Part shown: positions 23,949 through 34,382 of the stretch, piece by piece
Numbering within the stretch: the stretch's first letter is position 1
Layout: each line of letters opens with the position of its first letter
Source: Siphonodentalium dalli
Taxonomy: Eukaryota > Mollusca > Scaphopoda > Gadilida > Siphonodentaliidae
NCBI GenBank assembly: GCA_032622095.1
Contig: CP136061.1
Coordinates: 258,818,077-258,882,076, forward strand
Reading direction: 5' to 3'
DNA: 64,000 nt
Program-made: the position numbers and the translations under genes
Notes under the pieces: model-generated
The model's database searches: none
Told to the model about the DNA's origin: nothing
What the model saw: only the letters and a program-made list of their open reading frames with translations

Positions 23949-23956
23949 TACATGTA
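23949..23956. other. Microinsertion TA-CATG-TA
   Basis: Copy 4 reads GATCGTACATGTACGTGAC where copy 3 (about 21030) and copies 1 and 2 (complement) read GATCGTACGTGAC. The extra CATGTA gives the TA-CA.TG-TA form expected of a Tc1-type excision footprint. Confidence 0.7.
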
Positions 23957-24029
23957 CGTGACACGTAATGGAGCAACCACCAAGTTGATCATTAAGTTCA
24001 ATGTTACAATAAGTATAGGATGTTCCGTA

Positions 24030-24568
24030 CAGGGTACTTCATGTGCTACACCACTCGGAGAAATGTCTGTGTGGTCACACAAATACCATGCTAGAACTTG
24101 GATTGATATATTCGTAATCGTAGATAGTCACCAATAGCCGGGTTACCACCGTAGTAACGGACATTGCCCATATAGTGAACTATTCAAACCCAGCATTAAA
24201 ATCATGGTTATGATCAGTCCAAACATATGAGTAAAGTTCGAACATAAGATAATAATAGCTGAGAACCTGTGTGAATTGAACTGTGGTGGGGCCTCAAGCA
24301 TATCTACCCCTGCACGTCAGAACAAAATTATGCCATGAAATGGCATAATTAGCTTGAGGATGGAAGTGAACCATCATCCCACAGCGAAATCAACCAGGCC
24401 TGTTGGGTTTGAATAGTTCACTAGATGGGCAATGTCAGGTACTACGGTAGTAACCCAGCTATTGGTGACTATATACGATTACGAATATATCAATTCAAGT
24501 TATAACATGGTATTTTAGTGTGATGACACAGACATGTATCCGAGTGGTGTAGCACATGTAGTACCCTG
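24030..24568. mobile_element. TA-target MITE inside U, copy 4
   Basis: Inverted copy of the 15759-16298 element with TA flanks, part of the fourth U segment. Confidence 0.85.
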
Positions 24569-25254
24569 TATGCATATATACATATATATATCACAGCAGA
24601 AGTTTCCTTAGAATTAATGGATGGAAATGGAATGCCTTTAATATTTGTATTATTTGAGTCGGACATAGATTACCTTAGCTGCAGGCAATCAATGCAATAT
24701 ATGTAAACTATGTAGAAAAAGAAATTATTGAATGAAGTGTAGTGAATATGATGCGTCTCTTTAATATTTGAGTCGGACATAGCTTACCTTACCTGAAGGC
24801 AATCAATGCAATAAGTGATGTAGAAACAGAAATTATTGAATGAAGTGTAATGAATATGAAGCATCATTTTAATGCAATATCGATTGGGTGGAAGAGAAAT
24901 GTCACTTTATAGTTAACGATGATATACATATAGAATTATAGATTATCCCCATTGATGACGATCAATGCAATGAACAGTGTGGAAATGGAGAAAATGTTGC
25001 CTGAATGAATCAATGTGTGAACATAAAGTCTCACTTTAATGAAATATTGAGATGATGGAATCAACGATGAATTTGCAATTTCTTTAATGATGAAATTGGT
25101 TTACATATACCGGTACATGTATATGCAGCTGAAAATGTGAATTGACTGAAATGTAATTATGAAAGTGTCAATGGCACTGTAGCTAACATGGAAAGGGAAT
25201 AAGTTCATGTGTTACAGTTAATGGAGCGATTAGGAATGTGGAAAGTTGAAAGGC

Positions 25255-25319
25255 CTAGTTATGCAAAGATTAAAATCAAAGATGGCCGCGACAGCCATGT
25301 TTTTGGCAAATGACCCAAA
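25255..25319 (+). repeat. 161-bp satellite, fragment left of insertion
   Basis: Start of the satellite of higher-order unit 4, interrupted after TGACCCAAA. The undisturbed sister at about 22390-22410 reads TGACCCAAAAAAGACTCC. Confidence 0.9.
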
Positions 25320-25589
25320 CAAGACAGTCAATGACTGTGGGGTCGCTCACCAGACTGCAAAGACTGATAAGACTGGGACTCTGGAGACCAAAACAGTCAG
25401 CACTTTTCATAATCACTTTAAAAGAAGTAGATTTAAACAGGATATGTGGCTAGAGAGACTGTAAGTATGTAGATTGGTGAAAATCCACCTTGAAATTGCC
25501 AACTGTACACTACTGATCACCCCCCAAAACATATTTTAAGAATTACTACCGGTATGTAGTGAAATAGTTAAGTCTCTTGCTCTGCCCTT

Positions 25590-25880
25590 ATTTGACTTTG
25601 TGATCCCATTTTCACAAATCTGATAAGGATAAGATTTAAGTTCCCCAGTTGAAGTTGGTGATATTCACCCATTGGGCACCTCATTTATGAATTTTATCTT
25701 CTGCAAGTTAGGGGATATAGAAACTTCCTAGAAGGGAAATTTAACTAACAACAATGTAAATTTGATACTGTAGATACTTCCCAGAAGATGAGGCCTAAGC
25801 AGAATGAGGTCTCCAGAAGGTGAATTTGGTGATGCTAGCCCGCTGTGTGGGATAGCATCACAAAAAGCGTGTCTGTTCCT
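25590..25880. mobile_element. Foldback element F2, partial copy
   Basis: Internal part and one damaged hairpin (AGAATGAGGTCTCCAGA, TGGTGATGCTAGCCCG) of the F2 family, lying inside the Helentron-like element. The closing hairpin arm is broken after AGCATCAC. Confidence 0.75.
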
Positions 25881-25925
25881 ACATTGTGCATGCCTGGCCT
25901 CAAGCAACACAATGTATTATACAAT

Positions 25926-26352
25926 CAAGCCTTGAAATAGTGTGAAAGTGTGTCTGTCGTTTGCAGAATGAGGTCCCCAGAGGGTGAATTTAGTGATGCT
26001 ATCCCGCACAGCGGGCTAGCATCACTAAATTCACCCTCTGAGAACCTCATTCTGCTAGGGCCCCCGACTGCTATGGCAGACCTAGGATAAGATTGAAGTT
26101 CCCCAGTTGAAGTTGGTGATGTTCACCCATTGGGCACCTCAATTATGAATTTATCTTCTGCAAATTAGGGGATATAGAAACTTCCTAGAAGGGAAATGTA
26201 ACTAACAACAATGTTAATTTGATACTATAGATACTTCCCAGAAGATGAGGCCTAAGCAGAATGAGGTCTCCAGAGGGTGAATTTGGTGATGCTAGGCCGC
26301 TGTGTGGGATAGCATCACTAAATTCACCCTCTGGGGACCTCATTCTGCAAAT
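25926..26352. mobile_element. Foldback element F2, nearly complete copy
   Basis: Starts CAAGCCTTGAAATAGTG. Hairpin one (about 25968-26054) and hairpin two (about 26255-26347) share stems with AGGGTGAATTTAGTGATGCT, separated by ~200 bp. The right end is truncated after TTCTGCAAATGACA. Non-coding. Confidence 0.8.
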
Positions 26353-27279
26353 GACATTAGTCCTGATATGAACAATACATGAGAGATTGGGAATTAATGA
26401 CATCTAGCAAATCTGCAGGAATGTTTATAATCATATCAAGATTGACATGATTGTGTCGGCATACCCAGCATATATACAGTTACAGCCAAAGTAAATGCTT
26501 CTTATTAATGATTCTGTCAAGAATTTGAGTAAATTTTATTTTTGAGACCAGGCCAGGGTGGCAGAAGCAGTGCACTTGAATGAAGGGCCAGGGGCCACAA
26601 CCTACAGAAATGTAATGGCATTAGTTTTTCAATTATCAAAAAATGTTAAACAATATATATATATAATTGACCATGGAGTTAAATACACTTTTTTTTCTTC
26701 TGTTTTTAAATATTCTAATAAAAAAAAACAATTCCAGTTTTTTTAAATATTCTTTTATTTTTTAATATATCATTTCTTTTCTATTCTTTTCTTTTTTGGT
26801 TAAAGAGTTTAATCTGAATTTTTTTTTTCTGAGTTATGTCCCTGGCCCCACCCACATTTGACCCAGTGACCTCATTTGAACAAATCTGAACCCCAGTCAA
26901 CCAATGATCCTTCATACCAAATATGAACCCATTTGGCCTGATGGTATTCGAGAAGATGTTTAAAAGAATTACTATGGAGGGAAAGAGTTATGGCCCTGGT
27001 TTCTCAACTAATCAACCTGGTGACCTCATTTGAACAAATCTGGATGTGAGTCACCTAGGGAACATCCACACCAAATATGAACCCATTAGGCCTTATGGTT
27101 CTGGAAAAGAAGTCGTTATAAGAATTACTATGAAGGAATAGAGTTGTGGCCTGCTTTCGCAACTATTTGACCCAGTGACCTCATTTGAACAAATCTGAAT
27201 GAGAGTCACCTAGGGAACATCCACACCAAATATGAACCAATTCGGTCCAATGGAACTTTAGTAGAAGATGTTCAAAGAA

Positions 27280-27348
27280 TTGTTGACGGACGGATGGACG
27301 GATGGACGGATGGATGGACGGATGGACGGACGGCTGGACGGACGACGG
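27280..27348. repeat. GGACGGAT-type microsatellite
   Basis: Degenerate GACGGATG/GACGGACG repeats next to the hairpin end of the Helentron-like element. The complement (CGTCCGTC) occupies the same place in the copy at 50400-50468. Confidence 0.9.
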
Positions 27349-27398
27349 ACGAGGAGTGATGACTATAGCTCCACCAGAGACTTCGTCTCAGGTGAGCT

Positions 27399-29145
27399 AA
27401 AAAGACTCCTTCCTACAATGTATTTACATGTCATTGTTAACATCCCTCACAAATTTCATGATGATCCGACAAAATAAACGACATGTAGCCCGTGTCAAAG
27501 GATTTAGTTGTGTAAAGAGTAAAATACAAGATGGCTGCTGGCGACCAGGTTTTTTGGTTGAATTTAAAATGAATCTTTTCCCATCTACATGTAATTGTTA
27601 ACATCCATGACAAATCTCATGATGATTGGACCAAAGATTCGACTTATAGCCCTTGACAAAGAATTTAGTCATGCAAAGAGTATAATCCAAGATGGCTGCT
27701 GGCGGCCATGTTTTTGGCCGAACAACCCCAAAATTACTCGTTTCCCATCTACATTCGTTCCCACTTTTCGCCTAAAGAGTGGGAAACCTCGGACGCGTTT
27801 CCCGCGAGGGCGGGTCAATTTTAACATCCATGACAAATGTAATGAAAGTGTCAATGACACTGTAGTGTAGCTCAACATAGTAGGGGAATGATTTAATGGT
27901 TGACAGTAAATGGAGGAATAGGAAAGGTGCTAATTGAAATGTCTAAGTAAGACTAGATGTACATGTCAATATCAACATGCATGACAGGTTTCATAATGAT
28001 CGGATCAGGGATGTGGTGATTATGGTGTGCCAAAGGATTTATTGATGCAAAGAGTAAATTCTAAAATGGCCAATGGCAGCCATGTTTTTTTCCGAATTAC
28101 CCCAAAATGACCTGTTCCCATCTACAGCCTTTACAAATCTCATAATGATCTGATCAAAGGTACGACCTGTAGCCTGTGCCAATGGATTTAGTCATGCAAA
28201 GAGTAAAATCCAAGATGGCTGCTGGCGGCCATATTTTTCGGCTGAACGACCCCAAAATAACTCGTTTCCCATCTACATGTCATTGTTAACATCCATGACA
28301 AATTTCATGAAGTTACGACCAAAGGTATGACCTGTAGCCCGCACCAAAGGATTTAGTCATGCAAAGAGTAAAATCCAATATGGCTGCTGGCGGACATGTT
28401 TTTTAGCCAAACGACCCCAAAAACACTCGTTCCCATCTACATGTTAAAATTAACATCCATGATAAATATCATGATGATCAGACGAACAGTACGACCTGTA
28501 GCCCGTGCCAATGGATTGAATTTTGAAATCCAAGATGGCCGCCAGTGGCCATGTTTTTTGGTTGTATGACCCCAAAATGACTCGTTCCCATCTACATGTT
28601 AATATCAACATTCATAACAAATTTCATAAAGATGATCAGACCAAAGGTACGACCTGTAGCCCGCGCCAAAGGATTTAGTCATGCAAAGAGTAAAATCCAA
28701 GATGGCTGCTGGCGGCCATGTTTTTGACCGAACGACCCCAAAATCACTCGTTCCCATCTACATGTCATTGTTAACATCCATGACAAATTTCATGAAGTTC
28801 TGACCAAAGCTACAACATGTAGCCCGCGACAAAGAATTTAGTCATGCAAAGTGTAAAATCCAAGATGGCTGCTGGCGGCCATGATTTTTGGCTGAACGAC
28901 CCCAAAATCACTCGTTCCCATCTACATGTCAATATTAACATCCATGACAAATTTCATGATGATCAGACGAACAGCACGACCTGTAGCCTGCGCCAATGGA
29001 TTGAATTTTGAAATCAAAGATGGCCACCAGCGGCCATTCGTTCCCATCTACATGTTAAGGTCAACATTCATGACAAATTTCATAAAGATCAGACCAAAGG
29101 TACGACCTGTAGCCCGCGCCAAAGGAAATTGTTGAGGGACACACG
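27399..29145 (+). repeat. 161-bp satellite, higher-order unit 4 continued
   Basis: About 11 units continuing the array broken at 25319, with the CpG-rich insert at about 27756-27815. Reads like 22400-23937 and continues past the point where that copy enters its U segment. Confidence 0.95.
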
Positions 29146-29206
29146 CACACACGGACGACGGACGCCAAACCATGGCAATAGCTCAAACTTACAAAGTAAG
29201 TTGAGC
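29146..29206. repeat. Hairpin-type element end inside satellite
   Basis: A GACGGACGCC-rich stretch followed by CCATGGCAATAGCTCAAAC and a hairpin AGCTCAAACTTAC / GTAAGTTGAGCT (29180-29206). The same end closes the whole satellite region at 32315-32342, which suggests that at least part of the satellite belongs to an element with this terminus. Confidence 0.7.
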
Positions 29207-29350
29207 TACATGTACATGTACAAATGTAATAATGATCCGACAAAAGATACGACCTGTAGCCCGTGCTAATGGATTGAATTTTGAAATCCAAAATGACCGC
29301 TGACGGCCACGTTTTTTGGTCAAACGACCCCAAAATGACTCGTTCCCATC

Positions 29351-29359
29351 TACATTGTA
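29351..29359. other. Microinsertion TA-CATTG-TA
   Basis: This unit reads CATCTACATTGTACATGTC where the consensus is CATCTACATGTC. Removing CATTGTA restores the consensus. A five-base core makes it less regular than the four-base cases. Confidence 0.5.
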
Positions 29360-29998
29360 CATGTCAATAGCCATGACAAATATCATAATGATCTGACCAA
29401 AGGTACGATCTAGAGCCTGTGCCGAAGGATTTAGTCATGAAAAGAGTAAAATCCAAGATGCTCATGACGGCCATGTTTTTTGGTCGAACTACCCCAAAAT
29501 GACTCATTCCCATCAGCCTGTCATTATTAACATCCATGACAAATTTCATGATAATCAGATGAACAGTACGACATGGAAGACCGCGCCAATCGATTTAATT
29601 TTGAAATCAAAGATGGCTGCCAGCGGCCATGTTTTTTGGCCAAATTACCCCAAAATGACTCATTCCCATCTACATGTCAATATCAACATTCATGACAAAT
29701 TTCATAATAATCTGACCAAAGTTAGGACCTGTAGCCTGTGCCAAAGGATTTAGTCATGCAAAGAGTAAAATCCAAGATGGCTGCTGGCGGCCATGTCTTT
29801 TGACCGAATGACCCCAAAAGGACTCGTTCCCATTTACATGTCAAGGTCAACAGCCATGACAAATTTCATGAAGATCCGACCAAAGCTACGACCTGTAGCC
29901 CGCGCCGAAGGATTTAGTCATGCAAAGAGTAAAATCCAAGATGGCTACTGGTGGCCATGTTTTTTGGCCTAACGACCCCAAAATAACTCGTTGCCATC

Positions 29999-30006
29999 TA
30001 CCGGTA
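29999..30006. other. Microinsertion TA-CCGG-TA
   Basis: This unit reads CATCTACCGGTACATGTC where every neighbouring unit reads CATCTACATGTC. The extra CCGGTA is consistent with the excision footprint of an element with ends CC and GG at a TA site. Confidence 0.75.
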
Positions 30007-31209
30007 CATGTCAATATTAACATCCATGACAAATTTCATGATAATCAGACGAACAGTACGACATGAAGACCGCGCCAATCTATTTAATTTTGAAATCAAA
30101 TATGGCTGCCAGCGGCCATGTTTTTTGGCCAAATTACCCCAAAATGACACATTCCCATCTACATTTCAATGTCAACATTCATGACAAATTTCATAATAAT
30201 CTGACCAAAGTTAGGACCTGTAGCCTGTGCCAAAGGATTTAGTCATGCAAAGAGTAAAATCCAAAATGGCTGCTGGCGGCCATGTCTTTTGACCGAATGA
30301 CCCCAAAAGGACTCGTTCCCATTTACATGTCAAGGTCAACAGCCATGACAAATTTCATGAAGATCCGACCAAAGCTACGACCTGTAGCTCGCGCCCAAGT
30401 ATTTAGTCATGCAAAGATTAAAATCCAAGATGCTCATGACGGCCATGTTTTTTGGCCAAACTACCCCAAAATGACTCGTTCCCATCTGCCTGTCATTATT
30501 AACATCCATGACAAATTTCATGATAATCAGACGAACAGTACGACCTGTAGACCGCGCCAATCTATTTAATTTTGAAATCAAAGATGGCTGCCAGCGGCCA
30601 TGTTTTTTAGCCAAATGACCCCAAAATGACTCATTCCCCATCTACATGTCAATGTCAACATTCATGACAAATTTCATAATGATCTGACCAAAGTAAGGAC
30701 CTGTAGACTACAGGTGCCAAAGGATTTAGTCATGCAAAGAGTAAAATCCAAGATGGCTGCTGGCGGCCATGTCTTTTGGCCGAATGACCCCAAAAGGACT
30801 CGTGCCCATTTACATGTCAAGGTCAACAGCCATGACAAATTTCATGAAGATCCGAACAAAGCTACGACCTGTAGCCCGCGCCAAAGGATTTAGTCATGCA
30901 AAGAGTAAAATCCAAGATGGCTACTGGTGGCCATGTTTTTTGGCCTAACCACCCCAAAATAACTCGTTCCCATCTACATGTCAATATTAACATCTATGAC
31001 AAATTTCATGATAATCAGACGAACAGTACGACCTGTAGACCGCGCCAATCTATTTAATTTTGAAATCAAAGATGGCTGCCAGCGGCCATGTTTTTTGGCC
31101 AAATTACCCCAAAATGACTCATTCCCATCTACATGTCAATATCAACATTCATGACAAATTTCATAATAATCTGACCAAAGATAGGACCTGTAGCCTGTGC
31201 CAAAGGATT

Positions 31210-31217
31210 TACTAGTA
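31210..31217. other. Microinsertion TA-CTAG-TA
   Basis: This unit reads GGATTTACTAGTAGTCATGC where the consensus is GGATTTAGTCATGC. The extra CTAGTA has the same form as the CCGGTA and CATGTA cases. Confidence 0.75.
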
Positions 31218-31756
31218 GTCATGCAAAGAGTAAAATCCAAGATGGCTGTTGGCGGCCATGTCTTTTGACCGAATGACCCGAAAAGAACTAGTTCCCATTT
31301 ACATGTCAAGGTCAACAGCCATGACAAATTTCATGAAGATCCGACCAAAGCTACGACCTGTAGCCCGCGCCAAAGGATTTAGTCATGCAAAGAGTAACAT
31401 CCAAGGTGGCTGCTGGTGGCCATGTTTTTTTGGCCGAACAACCCAAAAATTACTCGTTCCCATCTACATGTCAATATTAACATCCTTGACAAATTTCATG
31501 AAGATCCGACCAAAGCTACGATCTGTAGCTCGCGCCAAAGGATTTAGTCATGCAAAGAGTAACATCCAAGATGGCTGCTGGCGGCCATGTTTTTTTGGCC
31601 GAACAACCCAAAAATTACTCGTTCCCATCTACATGTCAATATTAACATCCATGACAAATTTCATGAAGATCAGACTAAAGGCACAACCTTGAAATCCAAG
31701 ATGGCCGCGAAGATGTTTTTCGATCGAAAGACCCCAAAATGATTCGTTCCCATCTA

Positions 31757-32175
31757 CCCTGCTGGAAAAAACAAGTGTCCACTTAACCACGGTGTGGTTA
31801 GCATTGCCAACCACGGTGTGGTTAGCATTGCCACCGCCGCCGAAATGCAACTACACCGCGGCTCCACTGGCCAACTACAGTTGGGTATTGGTTTATTTGC
31901 CATTCGGCCATGGTGTAGTTGCCGCTGTGTACATGTACATTCATCAAACTGAAAAAAGACAATACAAACCAGAAATCTAACCACGGTGTACATACCATTC
32001 GGCCCCGTTGTAGTTGCTTTTTGGCCATGGTGTACATGTGTACTTGTCGTTCGGCCGCGGTGTACATGTACTTGCCACTCGGCCGCGGCGCTCAACTGCA
32101 GTTACAAACTCTGACACTGCGGCCGAATGGCAAATACACCGCGGTGCCAATGGACACTTGTTTTGTCCAGCAGGG
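31757..32175. mobile_element. CCCTGCTGG-ended MITE, copy 1, inserted in satellite
   Basis: 419 bp with ~26-bp terminal inverted repeats starting CCCTGCTGG and containing ACAAGTGTCCA, flanked by TA (31755-31756 and 32176-32177). The satellite consensus CCCATCTACATGTCAA is the empty site and shows that TA was duplicated. The interior is full of short CG-rich motifs (CCACGGTGT, CGGCCGCGG) in both orientations. Overlapping frames on both strands come from these repeats and are not genes. A second copy is at 35698-36092. Confidence 0.9.
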
Positions 32176-32255
32176 TACATGTCAAATTGTCAATGTCAAC
32201 ATTCATGACAAATTTCAAAGAGATCAGACTAAAGGCACAACCTGTAGCCCGCGAC
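32176..32255 (+). repeat. 161-bp satellite, last fragment
   Basis: Continuation of the unit interrupted by the MITE, ending in AACCTGTAGCCCGCGACAAAG, where the terminal structure begins. Confidence 0.9.
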
Positions 32256-32342
32256 AAAGTAAATTGTTGACGGACACACAGACACACGGATGACAGACGC
32301 CAACCCATGGCAATAGCTCAAACTTACAAAGTAAGTTGAGCT
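32256..32342. repeat. Terminal hairpin of the satellite region
   Basis: AAATTGTTGACGGACACAC, a GACAGACGCC stretch, CCATGGCAATAGCTCAAAC and a hairpin AGCTCAAACTTAC / GTAAGTTGAGCT (32315-32342). Beyond it no satellite is seen in the rest of the window. The layout parallels the AGCTCACCTGAG hairpin end of the Helentron-like elements. Confidence 0.7.
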
Positions 32343-32890
32343 AATAAAACGGGATGCATTGGAATTTTTCAAAATGAATAAAATGAAAACCGTCGGGTGC
32401 TCCGAAATAAGGGTGGGCGGGTCACCGGAAACACAGGTATATATTTTTTTGGCTTTACTACTTCGGGGTTCATGCAGTTTGCTGAATTTTTCTTGCGGTC
32501 AAAATCCGATGACCACATTGAACCCGCCGTTCATTTCTTATATAATACAGCAGTATTACATGGGGTGACTGACACCACTATAGAGGGGGTCAATTACTTA
32601 AATCTAGGGAAGTCGATAGCCGAGAGGTACTGTAGTGTACTGGTCTCTCGTGCTAGCGGGCCGGGGATCGCAACCTGGTCAGGGTATTCTGACAAAAATC
32701 AGAACTCGGTCAGATACCAAGTTTGTAAAGCTGAAAAGTCTCATTTGAGATCACTGAATAAAGATCCGAATGCAAAAATACCGACTTCCCCCATTACAAC
32801 ATCTATCCAGGTATTTTGTTGTTGTGCAGTATGCTGTCTGATTGGGGGTGCGGACATTAATGGCTGACCTGTGTACATGCCTCGGGTATC

Positions 32891-33450
32891 TGGAGAAGTC
32901 AGCCCAAAACAAGGTCGGCCACAAGAGAAGTCGGCCCGGGTAAATTAAAGATTGGTCAAGAAAAGTCGGCCCCATTATTATTTTACTGCTTGTTAATGCC
33001 TGTGGCACAATAAGATGAGACCGACATTTCGCCACACGGTGTCATAAGGGATCACATGTACATCACCTCGTAGCATTCCATTTTATGTGACCATGTTTTG
33101 GTCACATGGTGTCAAGGAGGATTATATCACCTCCTGGCAATCCATTTGCTTATCGCGCACTGTCATGGCTTTACGCAGATATGTCGATAGGGTTCGTTAA
33201 ACGGAAATTTAAATCTGTACCGGAAAAATAGCCATATATACAAGACATGGTATTAGACCAGATACGATTTCCACATGGAAGCATTCAGCGAAACGCCGAT
33301 AAAGATCAACACTAAGTCATATACAATGTAGTGTTGAACAAGGTTTCCGTGACACCTGATATACATGTATGTTACTCAATTGAGTAAACATGTCACTAAC
33401 TGATGTTAATAGCTGGGCCGACTTCGTACGGGGCCGACTTCTCCTGTATT
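32891..33450. mobile_element. TIR insertion inside SINE copy 2
   Basis: Inverted ends GGAGAAGTCAGCCC (from 32892) and GGGCCGACTTCTCC (to 33444). The GTCGGCC motif is repeated several times just inside the left end and again at the right end, as subterminal binding sites often are. The interior (CACATGGTGTCA, ATATCACCTCCTGGCA) is non-coding. SINE copy 1 is an approximate empty site. The exact target duplication is not clear. Confidence 0.7.
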
Positions 33451-33508
33451 CCGCCTTGGTGTGTGCACATTAAAGAACGCTACTGCAGTCGCCACAGGGT
33501 TATAAAGT

Positions 33509-33516
33509 TACTAGTA
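33509..33516. other. Microinsertion TA-CTAG-TA in SINE tail
   Basis: SINE copy 2 reads GTTACTAGTACTCGGCCGTG and copy 1 reads GTTACTCGGCCGTG. The extra CTAGTA is the same six bases as at 31212-31217 in an unrelated repeat. Confidence 0.65.
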
Positions 33517-33540
33517 CTCGGCCGTGGTAGCACCTGGACC

Positions 33541-34374
33541 CGACAGGAATGATTAACAGCCCGAGGGCCTATTTATAGACCCGAGACGGAGTTAATCAAA
33601 TGGAGGGCTGTAAAGAAACCAAGGCGCCCGACAAAATCATGCTATTACTATTATTACCACACCGTCCTGGTGTGAGCATGCGTTAATGAAAACAAAGCTT
33701 AGCGCTCGCTTCTGTTCAACTTCACCTTAAAATCATGGAATCATGACGTGTGGGTAAAATAATGTTCATCTAATAAAGAACGCCCTCTAAAGTGGTAAAA
33801 ATATTAAGTAATAGTGTTAACGTTGGAATCAACAGAAAGATCAGACTTTAATTTTTGAGGCGCGCGATCGCTCTTGCGCACCATCGCGCGGCTAAAATTG
33901 AAAACCAGTGAGCGATCAATTGCGCGCCTAGGCCAAATACGGAGAGCGTACAAGTATAAAGAAACACCTTGAATGTTGTAGCAAAATATCAAATGAATTC
34001 TCCAAAACCAACATTCATTGTCGGCATTCATCAAAAGGTGATCCCTCGTGCCACGATGATTGGCAGTTTAAGTTTTTTGAGGTCACACGATGTGAAGTGT
34101 CAAATGCACTATCTGTCTGAGACTGAATGATTCGAAGCTAAAAATACATTTGAACGATTTCTATGTATGGCTTATGACGTCACATAAATTCCTGGAAAAT
34201 CAAAGCGAGACCACGTGGCCGGGAGATGTTACCGTATTTATTTCGTCAGCATTGAATGGGAGTATTAAATTAATTCCTTATTAATAATTATGAATTACAA
34301 TTAATATAGGAGCATGTACATGTACAATATGAAAACACAGTGTGTAACATTCACTTGTGCTTATGGATAGTGGA
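33541..34374. other. Intergenic, no gene recognised
   Basis: Unique-looking sequence. A CpG-rich inverted repeat (GGCGCGCGATCGCTC near 33858 and GAGCGATCAATTGCGCGCC near 33910) is the only structure noted. No gene recognised. Confidence 0.5.
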
Positions 34375-34382
34375 TTAAGCAG

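Larger units (their letters stand above)
23938..25254 (+). repeat. U segment of higher-order repeat, copy 4 (inverted)
   Basis: Near-identical to copy 3. A six-base CATGTA insertion at 23951-23956 and small indels distinguish it. Confidence 0.9.
25320..27398 (-). mobile_element. Helentron-like non-autonomous element inserted in satellite
   Basis: Splits a satellite unit whose intact sister (about 22400) gives the empty site inside a run of six A. Read on the minus strand it begins AGCTCACCTGAGACGAAGTC (a hairpin closing GGTGGAGCT), continues with a CGTCC-rich stretch (27280-27345) and diverged ~170-bp internal repeats (TTCATATTTGGTGTGGATG, GTTCAAATGAGGTCA), then two foldback elements, and ends CACAGTCATTGACTGTCTTG. 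A longer copy of the same layout is at 50355-53642. It has no Rep/helicase. The hairpin end, T-run target and microsatellite recall Helentron-type elements, which is inference. Confidence 0.7.
29216..31756 (+). repeat. 161-bp satellite, dimeric array (~16 units)
   Basis: Two alternating unit types: one with GGATTTAGTCATGCAAAGAG and one with ATTTAATTTTGAAATCAAAG, both followed by AGATGGC. Successive starts lie about 158-163 bases apart. No U segments here. Several small indels distinguish units, including TA-NNNN-TA microinsertions at 29351, 29999 and 31210. Confidence 0.95.
32604..33540 (+). mobile_element. tRNA-derived SINE, copy 2, interrupted
   Basis: A-box-like TAGTGTACTGG (32633-32643) and B-box-like GATCGCAAC (32666-32674, one base off consensus) open the element. 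The body to about 32890 and the tail at 33451-33540 align with copy 1 (3774-4133). The 560 bp between is a later insertion. The tail carries GTTACTAGTACTCGG where copy 1 has GTTACTCGG. A 156-residue frame at 32397-32867 crosses the SINE head and is not a gene. Confidence 0.8.

Noticed and set aside
30701-30714. Possible further excision footprint (CTGTAGACTACAGGTGCC)
   Set aside because: The sequence cannot be converted to the consensus CTGTAGCCTGTGCC by removing a clean TA-flanked insertion, so it was not counted.
32397-32867. 156-residue frame
   Set aside because: Its second half is the head and body of SINE copy 2, including the polymerase III promoter boxes.
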